Shown here: piece after piece, positions 56,711 to 64,000 of the stretch | Numbering within the stretch: position 1 is the stretch's first letter | Layout of the letters: every line of letters starts with the position of its first letter | Assembly (NCBI RefSeq): GCF_001724605.1 | Contig: NZ_MEEX01000017.1 | Location: forward strand, 1-64,000 | Origin: Phenylobacterium sp. SCN 70-31 | GTDB taxonomy: Bacteria > Pseudomonadota > Alphaproteobacteria > Caulobacterales > Caulobacteraceae | DNA: 64,000 nucleotides | Reading direction: 5' to 3' | Notes under the pieces: model-generated | Told to the model about the DNA's origin: nothing | Seen by the model: the letters and a program-made list of their open reading frames with translations, nothing else | The model's database searches: none | Program-made: the position numbers and the translations under genes

Positions 56711-57355
56711 TCAGCGCGGATCGTCCTCCGCAAGGAAGTCGACGTGGAATTCCGGCGAATCCGGCTCCAGCGGGTCCTCGTCGGGCGCGGGCGCATCGGG
56801 ATTGGGGACTGCGAAGTCCGACGGCAGGTCCAGGGCCAGCAGCCCCGCGGCCTTCATTTCGGCCATTCCCGGCAGGTCCGCGAGGCTGGCCAGGCCGTAG
56901 TGCTCCAGGAAGGCGTCGGTGGTGCCGAAGGTGACGGGGCGGCCCGGCGTGCGCCGTCGGCCGCGCATCCGCACCAGTCCCAGCTCCAGCAGGACGTCCA
57001 GCGTCCCGCGGCTGGCCTGCACGCCGCGCACCGCCTCGATCTCGGCGCGGGTGACCGGCTGGTGATAGGCGATGATGGCCAGCGTCTCCTGCGCCGCCCG
57101 CGAGAGCCGGCGCGGCTCGTCCCGCTCCTCGGTCATCAGCCAGGCCAAGTCCTGGGCCGTCTGGAATCGCCAGCCCCCGGCCACGTTCGCCAGGACCACG
57201 CCCCGCCCCTCGTACAGGCCCGCCAGCAGCGCCACGCCGCCGGCGACATCCGCACCCTCGGGCAGGCGACGCGCAAGGTCGGCCTCGGTCAGCGGCCCGG
57301 CCGCCGCGAACAGCAGCGCCTCGATCTCGCGGGCGGTCTCGTGCGGGTCGGTCAT
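56711..57355 (-). CDS. scpB: Chromosome segregation protein ScpB (214 aa)
   Basis: Kleisin-accessory protein of the SMC condensin complex. Winged-helix tandem: T-A-R-E-I-E-A-L-L-F-A-A-A-G-P-L (first), and A-A-Q-E-T-L-A-I-I-A-Y-H-Q-P-V-T-R-A-E-I-E-A-V-R-G-V (second), both diagnostic. The acidic C-terminus is longer than in the minimal family. ATG overlaps the scpA stop (ATGA). Confidence 0.93.
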   Translation of the reverse strand: MTDPHETAREIEALLFAAAGPLTEADLARRLPEGADVAGGVALLAGLYEGRGVVLANVAGGWRFQTAQDLAWLMTEERDEPRRLSRAAQETLAIIAYHQPVTRAEIEAVRGVQASRGTLDVLLELGLVRMRGRRRTPGRPVTFGTTDAFLEHYGLASLADLPGMAEMKAAGLLALDLPSDFAVPNPDAPAPDEDPLEPDSPEFHVDFLAEDDPR

Positions 57356-58164
57356 GCCGTCGCCTCCCCGCCCTTCCGCGCCCGAAGATAGATGTCGGCG
57401 AAGGCCTCGAGCTGGCGGGCCTCCATCGCCCCCTCCTTCACCAGCTCCAGGCTGGCCGAGAGCGTCGAGGCCACGTAGCTGGCGCGGGTCGGCCCCGCCG
57501 TGGGCGTTCCCATCGGCGCCACCCCGGCCAGGGGCGTCCAGCGATCCAGGTCGGGCAGCAGGCGGCGCAGGCGGTCGCGGGCGTCCTCCAGGGGATAGGC
57601 GGCCGGCGGCTTGGGCTTGTAGCTGCGCTGGGCCTCCTTCTGGCGCTGGGCGATATAGGCGCCCATCAGTTCGTAGAGGTCGCCTTCGAGGCGTCCCGAC
57701 GGGACGATGCGGATCGCCTCGGGATCGCCGCGGCCGAACACGTCTCGGCCCAGCAGGGATAGCTCGGCCAGTCGGTCCGACGCCGTGCGCATGGCCTCCA
57801 GCTTGGCCAGGCGGAACGCCAGCCGCTGGGCGATCTCCTCGGCCGGCGGCTCCTCGGCCTTGGGGCGCTCGGGCTTGGGCAGCAGCAGGCGAGACTTCAG
57901 ATAGGCCAGCCAGGCGGCCATCACGAGGTAGTCGGCCGCCAGCGAGAAGCGCCGGCGGCGCGCCTCCTGCACGAACGCCAGGTACTGCTCCGCCAGCTTC
58001 AGCACCGACAGTCTGAGCAGGTCCACCTTCTGGGTGCGGGCCAGAGCCAGGAGGACATGCAGCGGGCCTTCGTAGCCGTCGATGTCGACGATCAGCGCCT
58101 CGCCGTCCTCGGCGGCCGTGGCCGCCGCGTGGAAGTCGAGCGTGGGCTGGAACGGGCCGCTCAT
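57352..58164 (-). CDS. scpA: Chromosome segregation protein ScpA (270 aa)
   Basis: Kleisin subunit of SMC-ScpAB. The start D-I-D-G-Y-E-G-P-L-H-V-L-L-A-L-A, then V-D-L-L-R-L-S-V-L-K-L-A-E-Q-Y-L is the classic N-terminal family segment. The middle has A-A-D-Y-L-V-M-A-A-W-L-A-Y-L-K-S-R-L-L-L and the end a winged helix F-A-D-I-Y-L-R-A-R-K. ATG overlaps nagZ stop. Confidence 0.94.
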   Translation of the reverse strand: MSGPFQPTLDFHAAATAAEDGEALIVDIDGYEGPLHVLLALARTQKVDLLRLSVLKLAEQYLAFVQEARRRRFSLAADYLVMAAWLAYLKSRLLLPKPERPKAEEPPAEEIAQRLAFRLAKLEAMRTASDRLAELSLLGRDVFGRGDPEAIRIVPSGRLEGDLYELMGAYIAQRQKEAQRSYKPKPPAAYPLEDARDRLRRLLPDLDRWTPLAGVAPMGTPTAGPTRASYVASTLSASLELVKEGAMEARQLEAFADIYLRARKGGEATA

Positions 58165-59180
58165 GCCGCGAACCTTCCCCCGAAGGCGGCGTCGAAGCGA
58201 GCCTGGGATTCCCGCGCATCGAACGGCTCGGGCGCCCGCGGCCGCCGGGCCAGCGCCGCCCGCGCGCGGCGCGCCGAGGCGCCGCCGAGGCGACCCGCGC
58301 CGGCGGCGACCTCCCGCATGCCGCCCAGGTCGCCGGCCCCGTGCAGGACGACGTCGCAGCCGGCGACGCGGGCCGCCCGGGCCCGCGCTTCCAGAGGCCC
58401 CGACAGGGCCTTCATGCCGATGTCGTCGCTGATCAGCAGGCCGTCGAAGCCGATAGCGCCGCGCACGGCCGCCCGGATCGTGCGCCGCGACAGCGTCGCC
58501 GGCCGCCGGCGGTCCAGCGCGGCGAACCGGACGTGGGCCGTCATCGCCAGCGGCATGTCCGACAGCGCCCGGAACGGGACGAAGTCGCGCGCCGCCAGTT
58601 CGTCGAGCGAGGCCTCGACCACGGGCAGGACCTCATGGCTGTCCGCCCGGGCGCGCCCGTGCCCCGGGATGTGCTTGACAACCGGCAGCACGCCGCCGGC
58701 GATCAGGCCCTCGGCGGCCGCCCGGCCCAGGACGGCGACCACGTCCGGATCGCCGCCATAGGCGCGGTCCCCGATGACCCTGTGGGCGCCGGGGTCCGGC
58801 GTATCGAGGACGGGCAGGCAGTTCACGTCGATGCCGACGGCGGCGAGGTCGTGAGCCAGGAGGCGCGCGCCCAGCCTCACGAGGTCGGGAGTCGAGGCCA
58901 GGTCGCGCAGCCGGGCGAAATCCCCGGCCGCCGGGCGGCGGGGCCAGTGTGGCGGTCCCAGGCGCTGGACGCGCCCCCCCTCCTGGTCGACCAGGATCGG
59001 CGCATCCGCGCGCGCCACCGCCTCGCGCAGGGCGCCGGTCAGCGCCCGCACCTGATCGGGCGCGCCGATGTTCCGGGCGAAGAGGATGAACCCCCAGGGC
59101 TGCGCCTCGGCGAAGAACGCCCGCTCGTCCCGCGTGAGGACGGTCCCCGAACAGCCGAGGATGCAGGCGCCGACGGTCAC
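58161..59180 (-). CDS. nagZ: Beta-N-acetylhexosaminidase NagZ (339 aa)
   Basis: Cytosolic GH3 enzyme removing N-acetylglucosamine from recycled muropeptides. Family markers are V-D-Q-E-G-G-R-V-Q-R-L and V-V-K-H-I-P-G-H-G-R-A-R-A-D-S-H (substrate-binding K-H-x-P-G-H-G and catalytic His), with the catalytic Asp region I-S-D-D-I-G-M-K. Start is a GTG overlapping the preceding gene's stop (GTGA). It sits between a SPOR protein and scpA. Confidence 0.93.
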   Translation of the reverse strand: MTVGACILGCSGTVLTRDERAFFAEAQPWGFILFARNIGAPDQVRALTGALREAVARADAPILVDQEGGRVQRLGPPHWPRRPAAGDFARLRDLASTPDLVRLGARLLAHDLAAVGIDVNCLPVLDTPDPGAHRVIGDRAYGGDPDVVAVLGRAAAEGLIAGGVLPVVKHIPGHGRARADSHEVLPVVEASLDELAARDFVPFRALSDMPLAMTAHVRFAALDRRRPATLSRRTIRAAVRGAIGFDGLLISDDIGMKALSGPLEARARAARVAGCDVVLHGAGDLGGMREVAAGAGRLGGASARRARAALARRPRAPEPFDARESQARFDAAFGGRFAA

Positions 59181-60007
59181 CGGACGAAGCAGCTCTTTCC
59201 GGCCGCCTTGAGCCGGTCGCAGAACGCGGCCGCGTCGCTTCGCGAGGCGAAACCCGTGACGGCGGTGCGATAGAGCGTGGCGCCGTCGCGTTCGATCTTC
59301 TCCACGCTCTTGCCCTTGCCCGCGGCCAGGCCCGGCGCCGCGGCCACCGCCTCGTTCCAGGCCCGGTCGGCGAGCGCGGTCGAGGAGACGGCCCCGATCT
59401 GCACCGCGGCTCCGCCGGCGACGGCCTGAGGCTTGGGCTGTGGAGCCGTCTTGGGCTCGGCCGCCGCGACCTTCTTCTCGGGCGGCGGCGCGGGAGTCTT
59501 CTGAACCGGCGCGGACGCCACCGGGGCGGGCGCCGGCTTCGGCGCAGCCGGAATCGCCGGCTTCAGCGCCTGGGCGGTCTCGGCGGACGGCGGCGCGGCG
59601 GGCTTCACGGGCGGCGCCTGGGCCACCACCACCGGCGTCGTCGGGCGCGGCTGCGGCTGCTCGGGCGGCGGCGTGAACTTGGGCTCGGGCAGGGTTTCGA
59701 GCGGCGCCGTCGCGTCGGACTGGTAGATCTGCAGGCCCGCTGCGGGGTCCTGCGGCTGGGCCTCGGCCGGCGCAGGCGCCTTCAGTTCGGCCACCGGCGC
59801 GCCGACGACGGGCGGCGCATCGCCCGCCTGCCGGACTCCGGACTGGTAGAACCAGAAGATCGCCGCCACCAGGCCGGCCAGCACCAGCACGCTCAGCACG
59901 AGGGTCAGCGGCAGAGGCCGCGCGCCACGTTCGGGCTGGCGTGGGTCGAAGCTCAGCGGCGCGTCGGCGTGGGGGGGCGCATAGGCGCCGCGCTCTGGGT
60001 CGGACAT
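59177..60007 (-). CDS. SPOR-domain membrane protein (276 aa)
   Basis: One membrane helix near residue 35 (L-V-L-S-V-L-V-L-A-G-L-V-A-A-I-F-W-F-Y), a long Ala/Pro-rich linker and a C-terminal SPOR repeat (V-Q-I-G-A-V-S-S-T-A-L-A-D-R-A-W then L-Y-R-T-A-V-T-G-F-A-S-R and A-F-C-D-R-L-K-A-A-G). SPOR domains bind denuded peptidoglycan at the septum, so a division-related role is likely. In an operon with nagZ and dgt. Confidence 0.88.
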   Translation of the reverse strand: MSDPERGAYAPPHADAPLSFDPRQPERGARPLPLTLVLSVLVLAGLVAAIFWFYQSGVRQAGDAPPVVGAPVAELKAPAPAEAQPQDPAAGLQIYQSDATAPLETLPEPKFTPPPEQPQPRPTTPVVVAQAPPVKPAAPPSAETAQALKPAIPAAPKPAPAPVASAPVQKTPAPPPEKKVAAAEPKTAPQPKPQAVAGGAAVQIGAVSSTALADRAWNEAVAAAPGLAAGKGKSVEKIERDGATLYRTAVTGFASRSDAAAFCDRLKAAGKSCFVR

Positions 60008-60113
60008 GGGCCGCTCCGAAGGATCGAGGCGCGAATCGCACCCTTTCGGTCACAGTCTATCCAACCCGCTGCGGGCCGCAGTGTGGCGCCGCGCGGAAAC
60101 CTGTGGGCGGACC

Positions 60114-60338
60114 TCAGAGTCCGTCCAGCCCCGAGGTGTCCATCCCGTAGCGATGGAAGATCGAGCGGAATTCGCGCCGCTCGTCCGCCGAGATGGCGCC
60201 CGGACGAAGCTGGATATGGAGATCGTGGCCGCGGCTGGAGACGCGCTGCACGGCGCGGATACGCCGCATCCACCAGAAGAACGCCTCTTCGTCGCCCCGG
60301 GAATGGAACATGGGGCCGCGGACGACCAGCGCCTCCAT
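60114..60338 (-). CDS. Small conserved protein (74 aa), unknown
   Basis: Short soluble protein between the SPOR protein and dgt, 4 bases after the dgt stop. Contains D-E-E-A-F-F-W-W-M-R-R-I and S-S-R-G-H-D-L-H-I-Q-L. No domain recognised. The gene order is the main support. Confidence 0.65.
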   Translation of the reverse strand: MEALVVRGPMFHSRGDEEAFFWWMRRIRAVQRVSSRGHDLHIQLRPGAISADERREFRSIFHRYGMDTSGLDGL

Positions 60339-60342
60339 CCGG

Positions 60343-61521
60343 TCAGTTCCAGATGTCGAGGTGGAACAGCTTGCGATGCTCCTCGATGGCGAACCGGTCG
60401 GTCATGCCGCCGATGTAGTCGCAGACCACCCGCGCCCGCCCCGCATCGTCCCGCCCCTGGACGCGGGCGTACCACTCGGCCGGCAGCACGTCGGGCTCGG
60501 CCATGAAGAGCTGGAACATCTCGGCCAGGATGCGGCGCGCCTGACTGCGGGTGCGGTTCACCTTCCAGTAGCGGTACATCCGCTCCATCAGGAAGTGACG
60601 CAGCGAGCCCAGGTCCTCGACCATGTCGCGCGAGAAGGCGACCAGCGCGTGGCCCAGCACCCGGACGTCCTCGGGCGAGCCCACCCGGCCCGCTGCGGCC
60701 CGCCGCCGGGTCTCGGACATCACGTCGTCGACCATCGCGCCGATCATGCGGCGCACGGCCTCCAGCCGCACGATTCCGGGCTCGCAGCCGGGATAGTCGG
60801 CCCAGGTGCTCTTCACATGCGGGCCGATGAGCGGGATCTCGGCCAGCTCCTCCAGGGCGAACAGTCCGGCCAGCACGCCGTCGTCCACGTCGTGGTTGTT
60901 GTAGGCGATGTCGTCCGACAGGGCCGCCACCTGGGCCTCGGCCGACGCCCAGGTGTCCAGGCGCAGTCCGTACTCGGCGTCGAACTCCGAGATGGCGCTC
61001 CACGACGGCTTGGCGAGCTGGTCCACCACCGGGCCGTTGTGCTTGATGACCCCTTCCAGGGTCTCCCAGGTGAGGTTCAGGCCGTCGAAGCGCGGATAGC
61101 GGCGCTCCAGCTTCGTGACGACGCGGAACGTCTGCACGTTGTGGTCGAAGCCGCCGAAGCTCTGCATCTGCACCTGCAGCTCGTCCTCGCCGGCGTGGCC
61201 GAAGGGCGGGTGGCCCAGGTCGTGCGCCAGCGCGATCGTCTCGGCCAGGTCGGCGTCCAGTCCCAGGGCGGTCGCCAGCGAACGGGCGATCTGGGCCACC
61301 TCCAGGCTGTGGGTCAGGCGCGTGCGGAAGTGGTCGCCCTCGTGGGCCACGAAGACCTGGGTCTTCTCCTTCAGCCGGCGGAAGGCCGTGGAATGGATGA
61401 TCCGGTCCCGGTCTCGGGCGAAGTCGGTGCGGGTGCGGCTGGCGTCCTCCGGAACCTTGCGGCCGCGCGACGCAGCGGGACTCTCGGCGTAGGCGACGCG
61501 GGCGGGATTGAAGGCGGCCAT
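60343..61521 (-). CDS. dgt: Deoxyguanosinetriphosphate triphosphohydrolase-like (392 aa)
   Basis: HD-domain dNTP triphosphohydrolase. The metal-binding pattern is present: [22 protein letters not shown], and [13 protein letters not shown] with the HD pair. The later [12 protein letters not shown] is also in place. Length normal for the shorter dGTPase-like class. Divergent from erpA. Confidence 0.93.
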   Translation of the reverse strand: MAAFNPARVAYAESPAASRGRKVPEDASRTRTDFARDRDRIIHSTAFRRLKEKTQVFVAHEGDHFRTRLTHSLEVAQIARSLATALGLDADLAETIALAHDLGHPPFGHAGEDELQVQMQSFGGFDHNVQTFRVVTKLERRYPRFDGLNLTWETLEGVIKHNGPVVDQLAKPSWSAISEFDAEYGLRLDTWASAEAQVAALSDDIAYNNHDVDDGVLAGLFALEELAEIPLIGPHVKSTWADYPGCEPGIVRLEAVRRMIGAMVDDVMSETRRRAAAGRVGSPEDVRVLGHALVAFSRDMVEDLGSLRHFLMERMYRYWKVNRTRSQARRILAEMFQLFMAEPDVLPAEWYARVQGRDDAGRARVVCDYIGGMTDRFAIEEHRKLFHLDIWN

Positions 61522-61626
61522 CGAACGGTTCTGCGTGACGGCCTCTTGGTCGAAGCCGGGAAGGCCCTCATATAGTCCAGGCCCACAATTCGTCTAAGCA
61601 CCCGTGAGCACGAGCCCAGACTGAGC

Positions 61627-61968
61627 ATGAGCCCAGACAACGCGTCCGGCGTCACCCTCTCCCCCGCCGCCGCCCGGCGGCTCCAGGCCATCGGCGCCCG
61701 CGAGGGACGCGCCGTGATGCTGCGCGTCGCGGTGGAAGGCGGCGGCTGTTCGGGCTTCCAGTACCAGTTCGATCTGGTGGAGGAGGCCGCCCCCGACGAC
61801 CTGCGGATCGAACGTGACGGCGCCGCGGCCCTCGTGGACGAGGTGTCCCTCGCCTTCCTGAAAGGCTCCGAGATCGATTTCGTCGACGAACTGGCCGGCG
61901 CCGAGTTCCGCGTGCGCAACCCCAACGCCAAGTCGAGCTGCGGCTGCGGCGTCAGCTTCTCGATCTGA
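61627..61968 (+). CDS. erpA: Iron-sulphur cluster insertion protein ErpA (113 aa)
   Basis: A-type carrier delivering Fe-S clusters to proteins. The three Cys of the family are visible: V-E-G-G-G-C-S-G-F-Q-Y (first) and S-S-C-G-C-G-V-S-F (last pair). Length normal. The ErpA rather than IscA identity is suggested by the solitary position; it cannot be settled from the sequence alone. Confidence 0.9.
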   Translation: MSPDNASGVTLSPAAARRLQAIGAREGRAVMLRVAVEGGGCSGFQYQFDLVEEAAPDDLRIERDGAAALVDEVSLAFLKGSEIDFVDELAGAEFRVRNPNAKSSCGCGVSFSI

Positions 61969-61989
61969 TCCTTTCGGACTCCGAACAGC

Positions 61990-62817
61990 TCAGGGATCGA
62001 CCGGCAGCGGGCGCGGCGGCGGCCCCTCTCCGGCCGGTATGATCTTGAAGTTCCTGGGCGGCGCGAACAGGTCGGGCCGGTCGGGCAGGCCCCGGCGGTA
62101 GTCGTCGTAGCGCAGCACCATCACCGGCCGGCCGGCCCGCTGGTAGCTGACCATCAGCGGCCGTTCGCGCCGCAGGTCCATCAGGAACGCGATGCTGTGC
62201 TCGCCCGAGGTGACGGTGTGCAGCGTGGCCTGCGCCGAGCCCCACGGCACGGTGCGCTCCGGCTGGGGCGCATGGCGGGCGACGAACTCGGGCTCGCAGC
62301 CGAACTCCAGGCCGCGGAAGGTCGCCGGAAGGTCTGGGGCCAACGGCAGGATCGGCGCGCGCACCACCAGCTCGGGACCGGGATCGATGGTATGCCGCGC
62401 CTCGCGGGTGGCCAGGTTCGCCATCCAGATGTCCGGCTCGGCCACGATGGCGACGGCCTGGTCGCCCCGAACGGGATCGGGCTGCTCCTCGCTGCGGAAA
62501 TAGAGCTGGCCCTGGCGCCACATCTGCCGCGGCTGGGCCGCGCGGGCGGACGCCGGCAGGCCCGGCGAAATGTTGCGGACGGTGGCGCGGAACAGCTTCT
62601 CGGGCGCACAGGCCTCGCCCAGCGAGGCGCCCAGCGGAAGAATCGGCGGCTCGGCCTCCGGATCGGCCGCCCCGGCCTCCCGGGAACCGGTTTCGGAGGG
62701 ACCGGCCGGCTGCGGACCGGCCTGCGGGCGGGCGTCGGCCGCGGGCTGGGCGTGCGCCGCCGATCCCACCGCCAGCGCCAGCCAGCCTGCTGCGCCCATG
62801 AGCGTCCCGGTCCTCAT
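61990..62817 (-). CDS. Exported protein, unknown (275 aa)
   Basis: Signal peptide in residues 1-24 (M-R-T-G-T-L-M-G-A-A-G-W-L-A-L-A-V-G-S-A-A-H-A-Q), then a Gly/Pro/Ala-rich stretch of about 40 residues and a soluble beta-rich domain (V-A-I-V-A-E-P-D-I-W-M-A-N-L-A, Q-A-T-L-H-T-V-T-S-G-E-H, Y-D-D-Y-R-R-G-L-P). Nothing recognisable. Start ATG 62817 set by the signal peptide. Confidence 0.6.
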   Translation of the reverse strand: MRTGTLMGAAGWLALAVGSAAHAQPAADARPQAGPQPAGPSETGSREAGAADPEAEPPILPLGASLGEACAPEKLFRATVRNISPGLPASARAAQPRQMWRQGQLYFRSEEQPDPVRGDQAVAIVAEPDIWMANLATREARHTIDPGPELVVRAPILPLAPDLPATFRGLEFGCEPEFVARHAPQPERTVPWGSAQATLHTVTSGEHSIAFLMDLRRERPLMVSYQRAGRPVMVLRYDDYRRGLPDRPDLFAPPRNFKIIPAGEGPPPRPLPVDP

Positions 62818-62866
62818 GGAGCCGAATGGCCCACGCCGGGCGCGGGCGGTCAAGCCGGGCCTCCGC

Positions 62867-63512
62867 TCAACCGGTCGGGAACATGTGGGCGTAGGGCGCG
62901 ACCTCGGCCAGGACGCGGGCGAAGCTGGGCCGCGCCTCCAGCCGCGCGAGATAGGCGGTCAGGGCCGGATGGGCCGGCGAAAAGGGTTCGACCTTCTCGC
63001 CGTAGGTCAGCGCCGGCGCAGCCGCGCAGTCGGCCAGGGTGAACGCCTCGCCGGCCGCCCAGGTCCGGCCGACCATCACGCCTTCCGCATGGGCATAGGC
63101 TTCCCGAAGCTGTTCGCGGGCGCGCGCCACGCCGAATGGGTCGCGCGGCCGCCGGGCGCAGTCGGTCGGCCACGATGCGCTGCATCGGCCCCTGGACGTA
63201 GAGATCGTAGAACCGGTCCCAGAAGCGGACCTCCTGCGCGGCCGCGGGATCGGCCGGCAGGAAACGCGACTCGCCGCGACGGAGGTCGAGATGCTCGATC
63301 ACCAGGCTGCTTTCGAGAACGACCCGGCCCGCCGCGGTGTCCTCCAGCGCCGGCATCATGCCCAGCGGCGATATCCGCCGGAACCGGGCCGCCGCCTCCG
63401 GGTCGGACAGGTCGACCAGCACGAACTCGAATTCGGCGTCGTCCTCGTAGAGTGCGGTCAGGGCCTTCCAGCAGAACGACGACAGCGGGTGGCCGTGGAG
63501 GCGGAGACTCAT
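62867..63512 (-). pseudogene. Glutathione S-transferase, one-base frameshift
   Basis: The N-terminal GST domain is complete (L-R-L-H-G-H-P-L-S-S-F-C-W-K-A-L-T-A-L-Y, then S-P-L-G-M-M-P-A-L-E and E-S-S-L-V-I-E-H-L). After ...Q-R-I-V-A-D-R-L-R the frame fails; the rest continues in the next frame (F-G-V-A-R-A-R-E-Q-L, then E-A-F-T-L-A-D-C-A-A-A-P-A-L, the GST N-capping box) to the TGA at 62867. Loss of one base in the GC-rich run near 63150-63160 would join the halves. Same kind of defect as the ABC-F gene; a sequencing error or a real mutation. Confidence 0.8.
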
Positions 63513-63617
63513 AGGGTCGCTCCTTGCAGGCGCCCGCCCTGCGCGGTTGCGCCGGACAGGGGGCCGTTGAGCCGCGGGGCGGACACCCCTAGGTTCGCCG
63601 CCGAACGGGAGCCTTCG

Positions 63618-64000
63618 ATGCGCATCGCCACCTGGAACGTCAACTCGGTCAACGCCCGGCTGGAGACCGTCGTCCGCTGGTTCGAGGCCGCCAGACCCGA
63701 CGTCGCCTGCCTCCAGGAGATCAAGTGCATCGACGAGAAATTTCCGGCCGAAGCCTTTGAAAGACTTGGCTATAATATCGCCGTCCACGGCCAGAAGACC
63801 TACAATGGCGTCGCGCTGTTGTCGAAGCCCCCCCTGGAGGACGTTCGCCGCGGACTGCCCCTCCTTCCCGGATCTGGCGACGAGGTCGACGAACAGGCCC
63901 GCTATGTGGAGGCGCTCGTGTCGGGGCCGACTCCGGTCCGGGTCGCCTCCATCTACCTGCCCAACGGCAATCCCGTCGCGACCGAGAAGTTCGCCTACAA
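63618..64000 (+). CDS. xthA: Exodeoxyribonuclease III, 3' end outside window
   Basis: DNA-repair nuclease (AP endonuclease). The 127 visible residues begin M-R-I-A-T-W-N-V-N-S-V-N-A-R and include D-V-A-C-L-Q-E-I-K-C (catalytic Glu), Y-N-G-V-A-L-L-S-K and S-I-Y-L-P-N-G-N, all diagnostic. The gene runs past base 64000. Confidence 0.96.
   Translation, partial: MRIATWNVNSVNARLETVVRWFEAARPDVACLQEIKCIDEKFPAEAFERLGYNIAVHGQKTYNGVALLSKPPLEDVRRGLPLLPGSGDEVDEQARYVEALVSGPTPVRVASIYLPNGNPVATEKFAY

Overview
The window looks like chromosome of a Caulobacteraceae-type alphaproteobacterium (Caulobacter/Phenylobacterium-like). The evidence is the linked sets fliX | flgI-cheL-flbY, a LytM/LysM protein of DipM layout beside pcm-surE-serS-tatCBA-scpBA-nagZ, secDF-yajC, a DksA without the four-cysteine zinc ribbon, a GTTC-N7-GTTC SOS box before uvrA, and high GC throughout. 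No rRNA, tRNA or CRISPR array was found.

Left end (1-7.5 kb), accessory: a tightly packed row of small prophage-type genes, nearly all overlapping at start and stop. They include a Phage-ABA-sandwich-like protein, a DUF551-like protein, a 53-residue zinc-knuckle protein and a secreted nuclease-like protein. The row ends with an AlpA-like excisionase whose 3' end overlaps a complete P4-type tyrosine integrase running the other way. Just outside the integrase lie short direct and inverted repeats, then an IS630-family element (TA-flanked) whose transposase has lost an internal segment, then an acyltransferase-3 gene.

7.5-26.3 kb, metabolic and efflux islands: (i) a TetR regulator divergent from a beta-propeller-like protein, a TonB-dependent receptor and a GST-like protein, plausibly one uptake/modification locus; (ii) an FkbM methyltransferase overlapping a glyoxalase-family gene; (iii) an RND efflux adaptor and pump with a GNAT acetyltransferase; (iv) a cyanide-insensitive alternative oxidase translationally coupled to a group III truncated haemoglobin, followed by a perfect 22-bp inverted repeat; (v) an Atm1-type ABC exporter, a LOG-family protein, an arylsulfatase and a DUF1330 protein.

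26.6-45.9 kb: NAD synthetase, DksA, the flagellar P-ring/rod group with a sigma-54-like promoter, and an FMN riboswitch controlling a RibH2-type lumazine synthase followed by a hotdog thioesterase. Next come a frameshifted ABC-F ATPase, an SDR/AraC divergent pair, LexA-boxed uvrA, a GST, membrane proteins, trmFO, a squalene/phytoene-synthase-like protein, a PuuD-like membrane protein and an Mth938-like protein.

45.9-64 kb, housekeeping: secF-secD-yajC, a DUF815 ATPase, and then one long minus-strand run (dgt, a small conserved protein, SPOR protein, nagZ, scpA, scpB, tatA, tatB, tatC, serS, surE, pcm, dipM). This run links dNTP control, cell-wall recycling, chromosome condensation, Tat export and division. 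The window ends with erpA, an unknown exported protein, a frameshifted GST and the 5' part of exonuclease III. Both late frameshifts are single-base indels and may be sequencing errors or real inactivations.
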